Below the pieces are notes generated by a model, which worked only from the letters and a program-made list of their open reading frames with translations, was not told where the DNA came from and searched no databases. A DNA stretch of 64,000 nt from Owenweeksia sp. (GTDB lineage Bacteria > Bacteroidota > Bacteroidia > Flavobacteriales > Schleiferiaceae), in assembly GCA_002695025.1 (NCBI GenBank), contig NZNV01000020.1, positions 124,001 through 188,000 of the forward strand, in the 5' to 3' direction. This document shows positions 27,695 to 36,713 of the stretch, one piece after another. A program made the position numbers and the translations under genes. Position 1 is the stretch's first letter, and each line of letters opens with the position of its first letter.

Positions 27695-28423
27695 TTATTT
27701 TTCCTGAAGCATCTTTTCCAGGGTGCGGGCATTAGCAATGGCGTGCGTGTGATAATCATTATTAAAGTAAATGAAAATACGTTGGGGGCTGAGTTCTTTG
27801 AGCTTATCAGCCCATTCTTTCAGTTCAGCATCGGAATAATTGTAATCGTAGCGTTTTTTAAGGTCTTTACCGTGGAAGCGCAGGTAAGCGGTACGTGAGG
27901 TCTGCAGGGCGATCTCCGGAAGATTATCGGGGGTGGAAAGCATGCAGAAGCTAAGTTTATGTTCTTTCAGGAGATCATAACACTCTTCATTGAACCACGA
28001 CTTGTGCCGGAATTCCAGGACGTTTGCATAATCATTACTACAGGCTCTGGCAAAGTTCTCCAGCTTTTCCCGGTCGTACTGCAGGCTGGGCGGGAGCTGC
28101 CACAGAACACAATCGGTTTTATGGGCCAGGGGGTCTATGGCTTTATAGAAGTTGTTCAGGCCTTCCTGCGGATCATTCAGCTTTTTAACGTGGGTTACAT
28201 AACGGCTGCCCTTCAGGGTGAATTTGAAATTGTACGGGGTATCCCGGTCCCACTTCTCAAAACTGCTGGCGCGTGGCGTACGGTAAAAGGTGCTGTTGAT
28301 CTCAATGGTGCGGAAATGCTGTGCGTAGTATTGCAGCCATTCTTTTTTAGGCAGGTCTTCGGGGTAGAAGAGTCCTTTCCAATCTTCATAATAAAAGCCG
28401 GAGGTGCCGAAGTAGGTGGTCAT
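27695..28423 (-). CDS. DUF72 family protein
   Basis: A 242-residue TIM-barrel-like DUF72 protein: 'TTYFGTSGFYYEDWKGLFYP' at the N-terminus, 'FRTIEINSTFYRTP', 'FKFTLKGSRYVTHVKKL', 'VLWQLPPSLQYDREKL', 'LEFRHKSWF' and 'YLRFHGKD'. All expected segments are present and the length is normal. The function is not established; the family is related by fold to sugar-phosphate isomerases and some members bind iron-sulfur clusters. I place the start at 28423 (MTTYFGTSG), because upstream codons run into a dispersed extragenic palindrome and add no conserved sequence. Monocistronic. Confidence 0.85.
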   Translation of the reverse strand: MTTYFGTSGFYYEDWKGLFYPEDLPKKEWLQYYAQHFRTIEINSTFYRTPRASSFEKWDRDTPYNFKFTLKGSRYVTHVKKLNDPQEGLNNFYKAIDPLAHKTDCVLWQLPPSLQYDREKLENFARACSNDYANVLEFRHKSWFNEECYDLLKEHKLSFCMLSTPDNLPEIALQTSRTAYLRFHGKDLKKRYDYNYSDAELKEWADKLKELSPQRIFIYFNNDYHTHAIANARTLEKMLQEK

Positions 28424-28488
28424 GCAGAAACAACCGGAGGATTGGAGGGATAGTTTAGGTCTTATAACGTGTTTTCGAACTCCGGCTG

Positions 28489-28519
28489 TGCCTTCGATAC
28501 TCCCCTGCGGGGAACTCAT
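28489..28519. repeat. Extragenic palindrome (REP-like)
   Basis: Contains 'ccttcgatactcccctgcgg' continuing to 'ggaactcat', with a tcccc/gggga hairpin. Almost the same unit is found at 36155-36196. It lies upstream of the DUF72 gene. Of the rest of the gap, 28520-28829 shows no gene; a weak -7-like gaactttg at 28706-28713 may belong to the gene at 28830, but no -33 box is clear. Confidence 0.7.
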
Positions 28520-28829
28520 GGTGATAGCCGGGTGGGTGATGAGTTCTATTTACAACTGGTGAACATGATACGCTTGTAATTCTGCGGCTGCGCTCTTCAT
28601 ACATAATGCATCAAAAAGACCGTATGGTATAATTCTCCTAACAGGTATAAATGCCGGTATTGCAAAACCCCCAATTTTCCGTTTCTCAACGGTTGCCCTA
28701 TCACGGAACTTTGTCTAAACGAGAGCTTGATCATATCATCTTATAAATACTACGTTCATGAGAGCTGGTTGAAAGCCATAAAAGTTTAACTTACAAGTCT
28801 TTCCCTGGAAAATTATAAAAGCCGGACTA

Positions 28830-31800
28830 ATGAATATAATAGGACATTTAAACCTGGATACCACGCAGGAAGCGGGTTCGGTTATAGTTCAAAATCTGAC
28901 CACCTCCGAAATTATCTCTATAAGTCATACTGACCCTGAGGGTAACTTCGAAATAGATAACTTACCGGATGCGGATCTGAAATTTTACGGGATTAGTGGG
29001 AAAGTACTCGATGAAAGTGAAGCGAGTGAGGCTCTGGAGGATAACAATCGTATCAATTACCTGGCCCTGCTACCGGCTGGCAGTGATCCGGAGTTGGGGG
29101 TATACATCAATGCTGCATCCAGCCTTACGGCTATTCACCAGGAGTGGAATCCAGAGGGTACATTTGAAGATTCCGATGCCTGGACCAGGAGGTTTCTTTA
29201 CGGTGATTTTATAGGCAGGATGTTATCCGGGTACACCACCTCCTTTATTGCGATTAACGCCCCGGCTTCTGTTTTTGATGCAGATAAGTTTGCAGCAATG
29301 GTGAAAAACCATGGGAATTGCCTCAGTTATTGCCGTAAACTGGTCCATGAGCCGTGGGATCATACTTCCGGAGAACTGCCTTTTGCCAGCCGGGAAAGCC
29401 ACGACCCTGTTGTAAATATGGATGCCAAACAGAGTGCAGCGGATACCAGTGCTCCCAGTATCCCGGCTTCTGCCAACTGGGCCTATCAAAACCCGGCCTG
29501 GTGGAACATAATAGAGCAAGATCCAGGTATGGCCATTAATATGAAACAAATGGCGGATACCATTGACGGAATCGCCTACATGGCGGGCCAGGGGAGTAGC
29601 AATACCGCAGATTCCGATGCGGGGCAAAGTACCCTGGGGGATACTCTGGGAGATTTTGCAAAGTGGGGAAAAGGTGAAATAACCGGGGCTATAGGCTCTT
29701 ATGTGAGCAGCTACCTGCTCAACCTATGCATGGGCTCCATCTTTGGTGCAAGCAGTAAAAAGCAGGAGATCATTAATACCCTGGGAAAGATCCGTAACCA
29801 GTTAAAAACCATTGTGGTTAACCAGGGGATTATGGTGCAGGATCTGGAAGAGATCATTAAGCTGCTGGAAGCCAATACTAAACAGAACATTATTTTAAGT
29901 TTGAGCAACCCTGTTGGTAAAATACAGGCAAACCTTCAAAAACTTCAGGGCTACTCCAGGACGCAGATCGGTAAAAGTTCAAAGTCGTTGAATTCTTTTG
30001 CTAACGGAGTGGTTAACTCGAATGAAGGTGTTTATGAAGCCATGGCGGAAATGAACACCATCATCCAGCAAGTGGTCGGTATCAATTTGCCGGAAGCAGT
30101 GCTAAACGCCATGGATACGGGATTGACGAGTAACCCCAACTTCTATTTTATCACCCAGCAATTCTTCCTGTACTATGCTTCCCTTCAGGTTCAGGGGGCT
30201 CAATTAGTGGTACAGGCCAATAATTACCTGAACAATGCAACTGTAAACAAACTGGATAGTCCGTTAAAGATCAGCGGTGAGGCGGTGCATTACTACAACA
30301 GGCATCTTATTGGCGGAAAACGGCCGGGTGGAGATAAACCCATCCTGGTACAGCAACGGGATCTTTACAGAAGTGAGAACGAGGATTACTATAGCAGCTT
30401 TCAGTGGATGGTAGGTGACGATTTACCTTCGGATCTTTGCGTAGGGCTGTTGCCGGATGTGGCGCAACAGAATGCACCTCTTTTTTACAACCAGCCGAGC
30501 GACCTGATCCTTTACGGATTGGTATCGCAAAACCTGAAGAACTGGACCAACGGCTACGATGTAATCAGCAAAAATCCCGGTGCAGGGACTTGGACACTTC
30601 CACCGATTCAGGGATGGCGGTATCCCACTACTGATGAATGGAATGACATTATAGCTCCTGGCAAAACCACCCACACCAATGATATTTTCAATTACCTTTT
30701 TGACGAGGGCTTTATTACCGATGGAACGAAAAGCGCATTTACTTCCCTGTGGACGCGGGATTCAGCCTGGCAAAATGAGATATGGGGTGCCAATTCCAAT
30801 CATTTTAACCATCAGCCCACCATTCCTCAGCCTACCAATAGTGCGTACGGCACTTCCATTGACTGGTGGCGCCATAATTATGGAGGATCCGGAGGAATGG
30901 GACACGGGCCTTGGAATTACCGTTTTACCGGTTCCTACCCATTGGCTTATGTGAATAATTGCAGTACAGTACCTTTTTCATCGCTCATTTTAGGGGATGA
31001 GAGCTATCCCTGGTTCGGGGTAAGTGGCGGGGTAATGGTCACCGATGCTTCGGCCCTTCAATCTCCGGCTAAGGTAAATAGCGACCCTACTGTTTTTGAG
31101 TACAACCAAACACAGCAGATTGTATACTGTGACGCTAATAATCAGATCAGCAATCTGTGGAACAACAACGGCCAATGGACCTACCGGAACCTGTCTGAAC
31201 TAAGCGGGTATAATGGAGAAGCCACAGGAAACCCTTCCGTGGTGATCAATGGGGCTGATCTCTACGTTTTTCTTAACGATACCAGTGGTAAGTTGCATTG
31301 CATACAGCACAATGGAAGTACGTGGACACCTGTGGATATTACTACCCAAAGCCAGCAGAATGCAGGAAGCGGAGTAACGGTACCTGCAGCCCAGGGGAGT
31401 CCCAGTGCAGTTGTTTTCAACTCCGTACTCAGCGTTTTTTACCGTGATGCCAATAATGAGCTTTCCTGTATCTATCTTAACGGAAGCCAGTGGATTTATT
31501 ATTCTCCATACAATGATGCCAAGGCTTCCACAGCCGTTAATGGTGACCCTTTTGCCTATGCTTACCTGGATCAATTGCATGTGCTTTATCCGGGAGATGC
31601 CTATATGCAAGCCTGTGATGTTTTTGCTATCAACGGCACATGGTACTTCCAGATACTGAACACGCTGACCAACCCTTCCGGAAGCCAGCAAGGGCAGGGA
31701 ACGGTGAGAGGCTGCCAGTTCAGCAACAGCAATCATCAACAGGCTCATAATGTGTATTGGGATGAAAATAATCACGTGGCGGATTTCTTCTACGTGGGCC

Positions 31801-32162
31801 AGTGGGGTTACCAGGACCTGAACAGCCTGCCGCAGGGTATTACCGTTCCGGATGCTGCCGGCAACCCGGTTCCCTTTAGCCCTGCTGCAAACTGGTTGCA
31901 CGTGGTTTATCCGGATAGTAATAAACAGCTTTCTGACCTGTACTGGAACGGCAGCCAATGGAATTATCAAAATCTTTATGAACTTGTGAAGAGCAGTACG
32001 GGGGTCAGTGTTCCCGCCCCGCAGGGAGCGGTAAGTATACTGGGGCTTTTCTTTGTGGTTTTCAGGGATGAGAACGATGAACTATCCAGCATACTGTACA
32101 ACGGCCAGGATTGGGTTTACCAGAACCTGAGCCAGATGGCGGTAACTAAAAATAAAGGATGA
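28830..32162 (+). CDS. Large multidomain protein with C-terminal lectin-like propeller (toxin-like)
   Basis: A 1110-residue protein without a signal peptide. Residues 1-60 resemble a carboxypeptidase-regulatory-like sandwich ('HTDPEGNFEIDNLPDADLKF'). At about 278-350 comes a hydrophobic helix pair ('GAIGSYVSSYLLNLCMGSIF') and a long amphipathic helix ('LGKIRNQLKTIVVNQGIMVQ'), a pattern found in alpha-helical pore-forming proteins. From about residue 750 to the end are repeating units such as 'YCDANNQISNLW' + 'W-Y-NL', 'FYRDANNELSCIYLNGSQW', 'VYWDENNHVADFFY' and 'VYPDSNKQLSDLYWNGSQW', which look like a fucose-lectin-type propeller. The lectin-like fold is a good match in pattern; the toxin reading is inference. 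Ends at a strong terminator. Confidence 0.6.
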   Translation: MNIIGHLNLDTTQEAGSVIVQNLTTSEIISISHTDPEGNFEIDNLPDADLKFYGISGKVLDESEASEALEDNNRINYLALLPAGSDPELGVYINAASSLTAIHQEWNPEGTFEDSDAWTRRFLYGDFIGRMLSGYTTSFIAINAPASVFDADKFAAMVKNHGNCLSYCRKLVHEPWDHTSGELPFASRESHDPVVNMDAKQSAADTSAPSIPASANWAYQNPAWWNIIEQDPGMAINMKQMADTIDGIAYMAGQGSSNTADSDAGQSTLGDTLGDFAKWGKGEITGAIGSYVSSYLLNLCMGSIFGASSKKQEIINTLGKIRNQLKTIVVNQGIMVQDLEEIIKLLEANTKQNIILSLSNPVGKIQANLQKLQGYSRTQIGKSSKSLNSFANGVVNSNEGVYEAMAEMNTIIQQVVGINLPEAVLNAMDTGLTSNPNFYFITQQFFLYYASLQVQGAQLVVQANNYLNNATVNKLDSPLKISGEAVHYYNRHLIGGKRPGGDKPILVQQRDLYRSENEDYYSSFQWMVGDDLPSDLCVGLLPDVAQQNAPLFYNQPSDLILYGLVSQNLKNWTNGYDVISKNPGAGTWTLPPIQGWRYPTTDEWNDIIAPGKTTHTNDIFNYLFDEGFITDGTKSAFTSLWTRDSAWQNEIWGANSNHFNHQPTIPQPTNSAYGTSIDWWRHNYGGSGGMGHGPWNYRFTGSYPLAYVNNCSTVPFSSLILGDESYPWFGVSGGVMVTDASALQSPAKVNSDPTVFEYNQTQQIVYCDANNQISNLWNNNGQWTYRNLSELSGYNGEATGNPSVVINGADLYVFLNDTSGKLHCIQHNGSTWTPVDITTQSQQNAGSGVTVPAAQGSPSAVVFNSVLSVFYRDANNELSCIYLNGSQWIYYSPYNDAKASTAVNGDPFAYAYLDQLHVLYPGDAYMQACDVFAINGTWYFQILNTLTNPSGSQQGQGTVRGCQFSNSNHQQAHNVYWDENNHVADFFYVGQWGYQDLNSLPQGITVPDAAGNPVPFSPAANWLHVVYPDSNKQLSDLYWNGSQWNYQNLYELVKSSTGVSVPAPQGAVSILGLFFVVFRDENDELSSILYNGQDWVYQNLSQMAVTKNKG

Positions 32163-32171
32163 CTTTGGTTG

Positions 32172-32205
32172 AAAAAGCCCAGAGCATTATTCCGGGCTTT
32201 TTTTG
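32172..32205 (+). terminator. Rho-independent terminator between convergent genes
   Basis: aaaaagccc and gggcttttt form a stem around a 13-base loop, followed by further T residues. The A-run before and T-run after allow it to work in both directions, so it can serve the + strand gene ending at 32162 and the - strand gene ending at 32276. Confidence 0.8.
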
Positions 32206-32275
32206 CTTTAGTTTTTAAGATTCAATTATAAAACGGAGTGTTGTTTTTAATTGTAACAGGATAATGGCACTCACT

Positions 32276-35200
32276 TCATTGATTTACATGTACCCAGCCT
32301 ACGATTCCATTATGATTAACTTGTTTCCATCCGTCTTTACCTTCTTCTAAAATAGTGGTGTTATCCAGGGAAGTGGCCAGCCCCAGTACAGCAGCATCCT
32401 GATCCGGTTTGAGCCGAATTACCAGGTCTGCAGGTATAATTTTAGCCAGAAGCCCCTGAACAGACTTGCGGACATCTTTTTCGGGATGGTTTTCCGCAAT
32501 TTTCCTCAGTGCTTTCCGGCTGATGACCTCTGTACCGGTACTTTGGTGCATATAATCCCAGTGGGACTGGGCAATCATGTGGTTGCTAAGGCTGAATTTC
32601 AAACTGGTTTTTTCATGGCCTGAGTCTACATTTTCATTACCAAAAACCGTCCATGATTGAAAAGCAGCTCCATCGCTATTAGATGGCACAGATAAGCTTA
32701 CCTGTGTATTTTTAATAAAGATTCGGTAGAAGTTATTCAAGCCATTGGCACGTCCTGCGAGGTCTTTGGTACATTTAACCTCCACAGCCGCAGGAACACC
32801 CAGTTTCTCTACTTTCAGTACATACTGGTTTTCCGGAGCAAGACTGGAATCACAATCAAATAACAGGTAAAGCTTGCGGATACGGGGGCGCTTGCCGGAA
32901 GCAAAGTTTTTGGTGAAGTTAATTTTCAGTTTCAGTCTGGACCACACCGGAGGATAGGCCATTTTTTGCCTGACCTTACCGGCCTGGTCACCCAGGATAA
33001 AGTTAAACATATCCTCAGCTCCCCGGCTGGGTTGACTCTTCTCAATTTCCTGCCCTTCTTTTTTAGAAGGAATGTACGTCCAGCTCCACGAAATGGGCTG
33101 ATCACTATAAACCGCATAGAGCTTTTCTGATTTTCGCAGCGTACCTTCTTTATCAGGTTGCAGGCTTATGACTACGTTACTGTTTTCAGGTAAGGGCGGT
33201 CCTTCAGGATCAAATTCCACCTTAATAAGGTTTACGTCACTTATCCGGGCCAGTTGCTGGTCCGTTAAGAGTAATCCGAAAGATACAGGGTCCAGGTAGG
33301 TTTCCCCGTAATGGTTAAGTTGTTTAATAGGACCTGGTGTTTCATCAGCGTCAAGGCCAATCTGCAATTTATTGGATCTCTCACTGAAATTAAATTCATT
33401 CAGCAACCTGGTCCTGATCTTATTGATATTGTTCTTATACAAAGGCATCAGATCGTGTACCTGATCTTTTAACCTCCCGGGGTTCACATCTGATTTTTGG
33501 AGCAGTTTCTGAATGGCTGTTGTCAGCTCACTCATTTTCCAGTTGACGTCAATCGGGGATAATATGGTAGTTTCATAGGCCTTTACCATAAGGTAGAGGT
33601 AGTAAATAAGGGTGTGCCGGGCTTCCTGTTCCATCTCATTTATACAACCCACCGCTTCGGGGTTAAGCTTATCCAGGCCTTCGGTTTTTTGTTTTTGGAA
33701 GTTCACAATGGCAATAGTGGAGGAGCTTATTTTGGCATAACCCTCACTGACCTCTTCAATAGCAATCAGTAAGTTGAGCAGGGCTTTTGTTTTACGCTCG
33801 TTCAGGTCGCGTATCTTATTGGTTAGTTCATTCCATTCTTCACTTTCGGATTCCAAACGTTTAAGCTCGGCTTCTACCTCAGACTCTGGAACCTGTAAAG
33901 CGCCTATGGCTTCTGAAGCTTTGGAAAGAGCGGGGCCTAGATTGGAACCTATCTTTCGCAACATTTTCTTATCGGAACCCGGAACTTCTTCGTCAGGAAA
34001 TTTACTCTTGAATTCCATTAATTTTTTCTGTGCTTCCAGGGCTTCTTTGGAAGCTTTGCTGGCTTTATCGAATACACCACCCATTTCGGAGACAGCATCT
34101 GCAGCAGTATTGTTACCCATAATAAAATCTCCAGCTACCTCGCCCAGTGATCCTACGGCACCCAGAGCGGGCTGGCCCACCGGTATTACCTTTAGAATTG
34201 CTGATGCCATTTTTATCCCGGCTGTGATCATGGCTTTTATTTCCAAATCATTGCGGGCCTTATCCATCAATTTATTTTCCAGGTCAGATAACTCAACGGC
34301 CAGGTTTTCCAACTGTGGACGCAAGCTTTCCAGAACGTTCTCGTGGGTGGTGATTTTTTCCTTCGCGGTGGCAATTTGCTCTACTCCCTTGTCAATATTT
34401 TGGTTCAGGTTTTTAATGCCTTCAGTAAGAATATCCGACATCTCTTTAACTGAACGAGCCTTGACATTGATCCAATTGGTTAACAGGAGTATATGCAGGG
34501 CGCGCTCTGCTTCCTGCTCAAATAGTTTTACTGTTCCATGAAGCGACAGAAAGGGTGTGAAGCCTGCCCCATGGCCATAATAGTCAAGATGCTGACGGGA
34601 CCGTTGTAATATCAGGGCTATATCACTGGCCGCCCTTGCCCATTGCATGGCAGAATTGTCATTCCAAAGATCAGATTTGGGCACTTCACCGGAAAGAGTA
34701 TGCTCATAATCAGCCAATAAAGTTGGAAGATCATCCACGGCACCCGCCAGGTGGAGGTCGCGGGCATATTCCAGCACTTTCTGGAGTTGTAAAGGGTGTA
34801 TCCACAAACCGGCCTGATCCAGGTGTTTGCTTTGACTTTTGCCCTTGATAATGTCAGCTGGCAATGCCTTAGCACCCGTTCCGCTTTTGGTGGTATGATT
34901 TCCTTCTAATTTAGCCACGTCCTTGCCGGCATTATCCGTTCCAAAGGCGTCCATATACAGTTTTACGGCATATTTGGCTGATTTCAAAGGCCTGCCGGCT
35001 GTACCCCCTCTGTAATCCCTTTCTTTTTGTCCTGCTTTTCCGGGGCTATTATCGGAATGATCCATGAGTTTTTTATCCGTGGTGATGATCTCGCCCCCGT
35101 TTCCTGCGTTTCCAGGCTTACCCGGGGCCACGGCATCTGTACCATCCGTAGGAAAGCTGTCTGTTCCCCAGGTATGGGTACCACTGGTACCCTTTATAAA

Positions 35201-35914
35201 AGACCAATACCAGCCATAGGTATAGTAAATAGCGGGAGTGTCAAAACTTACCTGCGCCTTGCTTATAGCAGGTGTTTTTACAGCAGCTTCAAAACCGTCA
35301 CGACTTTGGCGGCTTTCGCCATCTTTTCCGTCCGCACCAGCACCGGGGTCCTGGCCATTGCCCCCGCAGGCCAGCAAACGCTGTTCTTGGTCATCAGCAG
35401 GTTCTGATTTTCCTATAAACAGATGAATGTTCCCGGCATGGCGCCCGTGGGCTCCGTTCTCACCCTTTTGCTGACCAGCAGCGTTCTGCGCTTTTTTAAC
35501 GGCCCATGGTAGGGGAGAGCTGTTAATGGATGCCTTGGCAGTGCCCCAAACCAGTTTACGGGCATAAACCGTTAAATTAGTTTCGGGGATCTTCAGCTGC
35601 CCGTGAACTTCAAGGGTATCGCACTGTATTTCCAATGATCTGATCTTAAGCTTGGGGTTGCGCGCATCCTGGCTTTTACGGCTATCCTCCAATAGTTCCC
35701 AAAGACCGTTTTCATGGCCCTTCTTTAAAACCAGGTGAACTCCAGAAATGATATGGTTTTCGGAACCATCGGCATTTTGGGTATGGTGTTTAGTTATGTA
35801 AAAACTGCTTTGGGGATCGGGTTTGGCAGGGTAGGATGCTAAAAAGGTACGTTGCGGGCTAATGTTCGCAAGATCCACGATCTGGCGTGTACTGGTTGAT
35901 TCTAGTTTGTTCAT
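32276..35914 (-). CDS. Giant protein: Gly-rich segment, coiled coil with hydrophobic hairpin, SH3-like C-terminus
   Basis: A 1212-residue protein without a signal peptide. Residues about 155-310 are Gly/Asp-rich ('GENGAHGRHAG', 'GAGADGKDGES', 'GKPGNAGNGGE'), resembling collagen-like or fibre linkers. About 480-570 is a coiled coil ('IKNLNQNIDKGVEQIATAKE'), followed by hydrophobic helices about 570-610 ('MITAGIKMASAILKVIPVGQ', 'LGAVGSLGEVAGDFIMG') and another coiled coil (about 615-720). The last 55 residues look like a bacterial SH3 domain ('VIRLKPDQDAAVLGLATSL', 'EEGKDGWKQVNHNGIVGWVH'). The middle recalls alpha-pore-forming toxins, but no named family is recognised. It is convergent with the equally large lectin-like gene, and the two may act together. 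Confidence 0.55.
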   Translation of the reverse strand: MNKLESTSTRQIVDLANISPQRTFLASYPAKPDPQSSFYITKHHTQNADGSENHIISGVHLVLKKGHENGLWELLEDSRKSQDARNPKLKIRSLEIQCDTLEVHGQLKIPETNLTVYARKLVWGTAKASINSSPLPWAVKKAQNAAGQQKGENGAHGRHAGNIHLFIGKSEPADDQEQRLLACGGNGQDPGAGADGKDGESRQSRDGFEAAVKTPAISKAQVSFDTPAIYYTYGWYWSFIKGTSGTHTWGTDSFPTDGTDAVAPGKPGNAGNGGEIITTDKKLMDHSDNSPGKAGQKERDYRGGTAGRPLKSAKYAVKLYMDAFGTDNAGKDVAKLEGNHTTKSGTGAKALPADIIKGKSQSKHLDQAGLWIHPLQLQKVLEYARDLHLAGAVDDLPTLLADYEHTLSGEVPKSDLWNDNSAMQWARAASDIALILQRSRQHLDYYGHGAGFTPFLSLHGTVKLFEQEAERALHILLLTNWINVKARSVKEMSDILTEGIKNLNQNIDKGVEQIATAKEKITTHENVLESLRPQLENLAVELSDLENKLMDKARNDLEIKAMITAGIKMASAILKVIPVGQPALGAVGSLGEVAGDFIMGNNTAADAVSEMGGVFDKASKASKEALEAQKKLMEFKSKFPDEEVPGSDKKMLRKIGSNLGPALSKASEAIGALQVPESEVEAELKRLESESEEWNELTNKIRDLNERKTKALLNLLIAIEEVSEGYAKISSSTIAIVNFQKQKTEGLDKLNPEAVGCINEMEQEARHTLIYYLYLMVKAYETTILSPIDVNWKMSELTTAIQKLLQKSDVNPGRLKDQVHDLMPLYKNNINKIRTRLLNEFNFSERSNKLQIGLDADETPGPIKQLNHYGETYLDPVSFGLLLTDQQLARISDVNLIKVEFDPEGPPLPENSNVVISLQPDKEGTLRKSEKLYAVYSDQPISWSWTYIPSKKEGQEIEKSQPSRGAEDMFNFILGDQAGKVRQKMAYPPVWSRLKLKINFTKNFASGKRPRIRKLYLLFDCDSSLAPENQYVLKVEKLGVPAAVEVKCTKDLAGRANGLNNFYRIFIKNTQVSLSVPSNSDGAAFQSWTVFGNENVDSGHEKTSLKFSLSNHMIAQSHWDYMHQSTGTEVISRKALRKIAENHPEKDVRKSVQGLLAKIIPADLVIRLKPDQDAAVLGLATSLDNTTILEEGKDGWKQVNHNGIVGWVHVNQ

Positions 35915-36054
35915 GACCCATGATGAGTTTGGTTGGAGATAGGATGAGTTTTCAGTTTTAAAAGGTACTCATAATTACTTACGCTACACAGGTATGACCA
36001 GTAGAAAAACCCGGAGAGCGGAATGCCCTTGAATTTTAGAAGACCTTATTTCTT

Positions 36055-36149
36055 TGTTTTTACTAAATATGAGACTTTCTTCATGCATTATATTTTAAAC
36101 CACTTAAACCAAACCCACATGGAACAATGAATCAGCCATCCCCGATTCC
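36055..36149 (+). pseudogene. Decayed copy of the 5' end of the flavin oxidase gene
   Basis: The segment 36105-36149 ('taaaccaaacccacatg' then 'gaacaatgaatcagccatcc') is a close imperfect copy of 36700-36743, which holds the leader, start codon and first ten codons of the oxidase at 36714. Weaker similarity reaches back to about 36055. After 36149 the match stops and an extragenic palindrome begins. The copy has one extra base after the start codon, so it cannot encode the same peptide. It marks a lost upstream duplicate. Confidence 0.65.
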
Positions 36150-36154
36150 CTGCT

Positions 36155-36196
36155 GTGCCCTTCGATACTCCCCTGCGGGGAACTCAGCATGACAAC
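36155..36196. repeat. Extragenic palindrome (REP-like) at the break of the 5' duplicate
   Basis: Reads 'tgcccttcgatactcccctg' and continues 'cggggaactcagcatgac', the same unit as at 28489. It begins six bases after the decayed oxidase 5' copy ends, which suggests that the palindrome or an associated deletion truncated the copy. Confidence 0.7.
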
Positions 36197-36713
36197 ATGG
36201 TGGGTGGCGGGCTTTATCTACGCTTTATCTACGGGGTATCTACGCTTTATCCATGCTTTTGATACGTATCAAGCTGGGATGGGCCGGTGCCCTTTCAATA
36301 GGTGGGATTTTTTTGCGTTGAATTATTGATGAAGAAGAAAAACCTGAAATGGAGGGGTATTGAATTAAACGGTAAAGGGGGTGGTTTGGTGTTGGTAGTT
36401 TTTTAGTGGTTAGTAGGAAGGTGGTTAATTACAGAGAATTAGCAGTTACTTTTTGATTGAATTTTTCGGCATTGTGTGTATTCTGTTTGGTTGTGATACT
36501 TAAGGGTTGACTCGAGAAGGTTTGGTCGCGTGTCTCTAAATTAGGCAAGCAGGAGTTAATGGTACAGGATTCTAATAATTTCACTGCTCAATCCGGGTCA
36601 TTTACTAAGAAAAAATGCCCACTCCAGAGAATAGTATTCCAGATCATATTGGTTTTAGTAATATGGATAGGCTTTTACTATAAAGCTTTACTACTAATTT
36701 AAACCAAACCCAC
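36197..36713. other. Non-coding stretch upstream of the flavin oxidase
   Basis: No gene is visible on either strand. Near 36210-36255 there are short imperfect tandem units of 'ctttatctacg' (three to four copies). The rest is A/T-rich with low-complexity 'gtggttagt'-type runs near 36370-36430. The last 60 bases before the oxidase start are the leader region that is partly duplicated at 36055-36149. Confidence 0.5.

Noticed and set aside
28424-28519. 32-residue N-terminal extension of the DUF72 protein
   Set aside because: The extension is made from an extragenic palindrome and adds no family sequence; the conserved N-terminus begins at MTTYFGTSG (28423).
33774-34541. 255-codon + strand frame inside the giant - strand gene
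   Set aside because: It is Ser/Arg/Ile-rich mirror coding of the coiled-coil region with no domain, a usual antisense artefact of Leu/Glu/Lys-rich genes.
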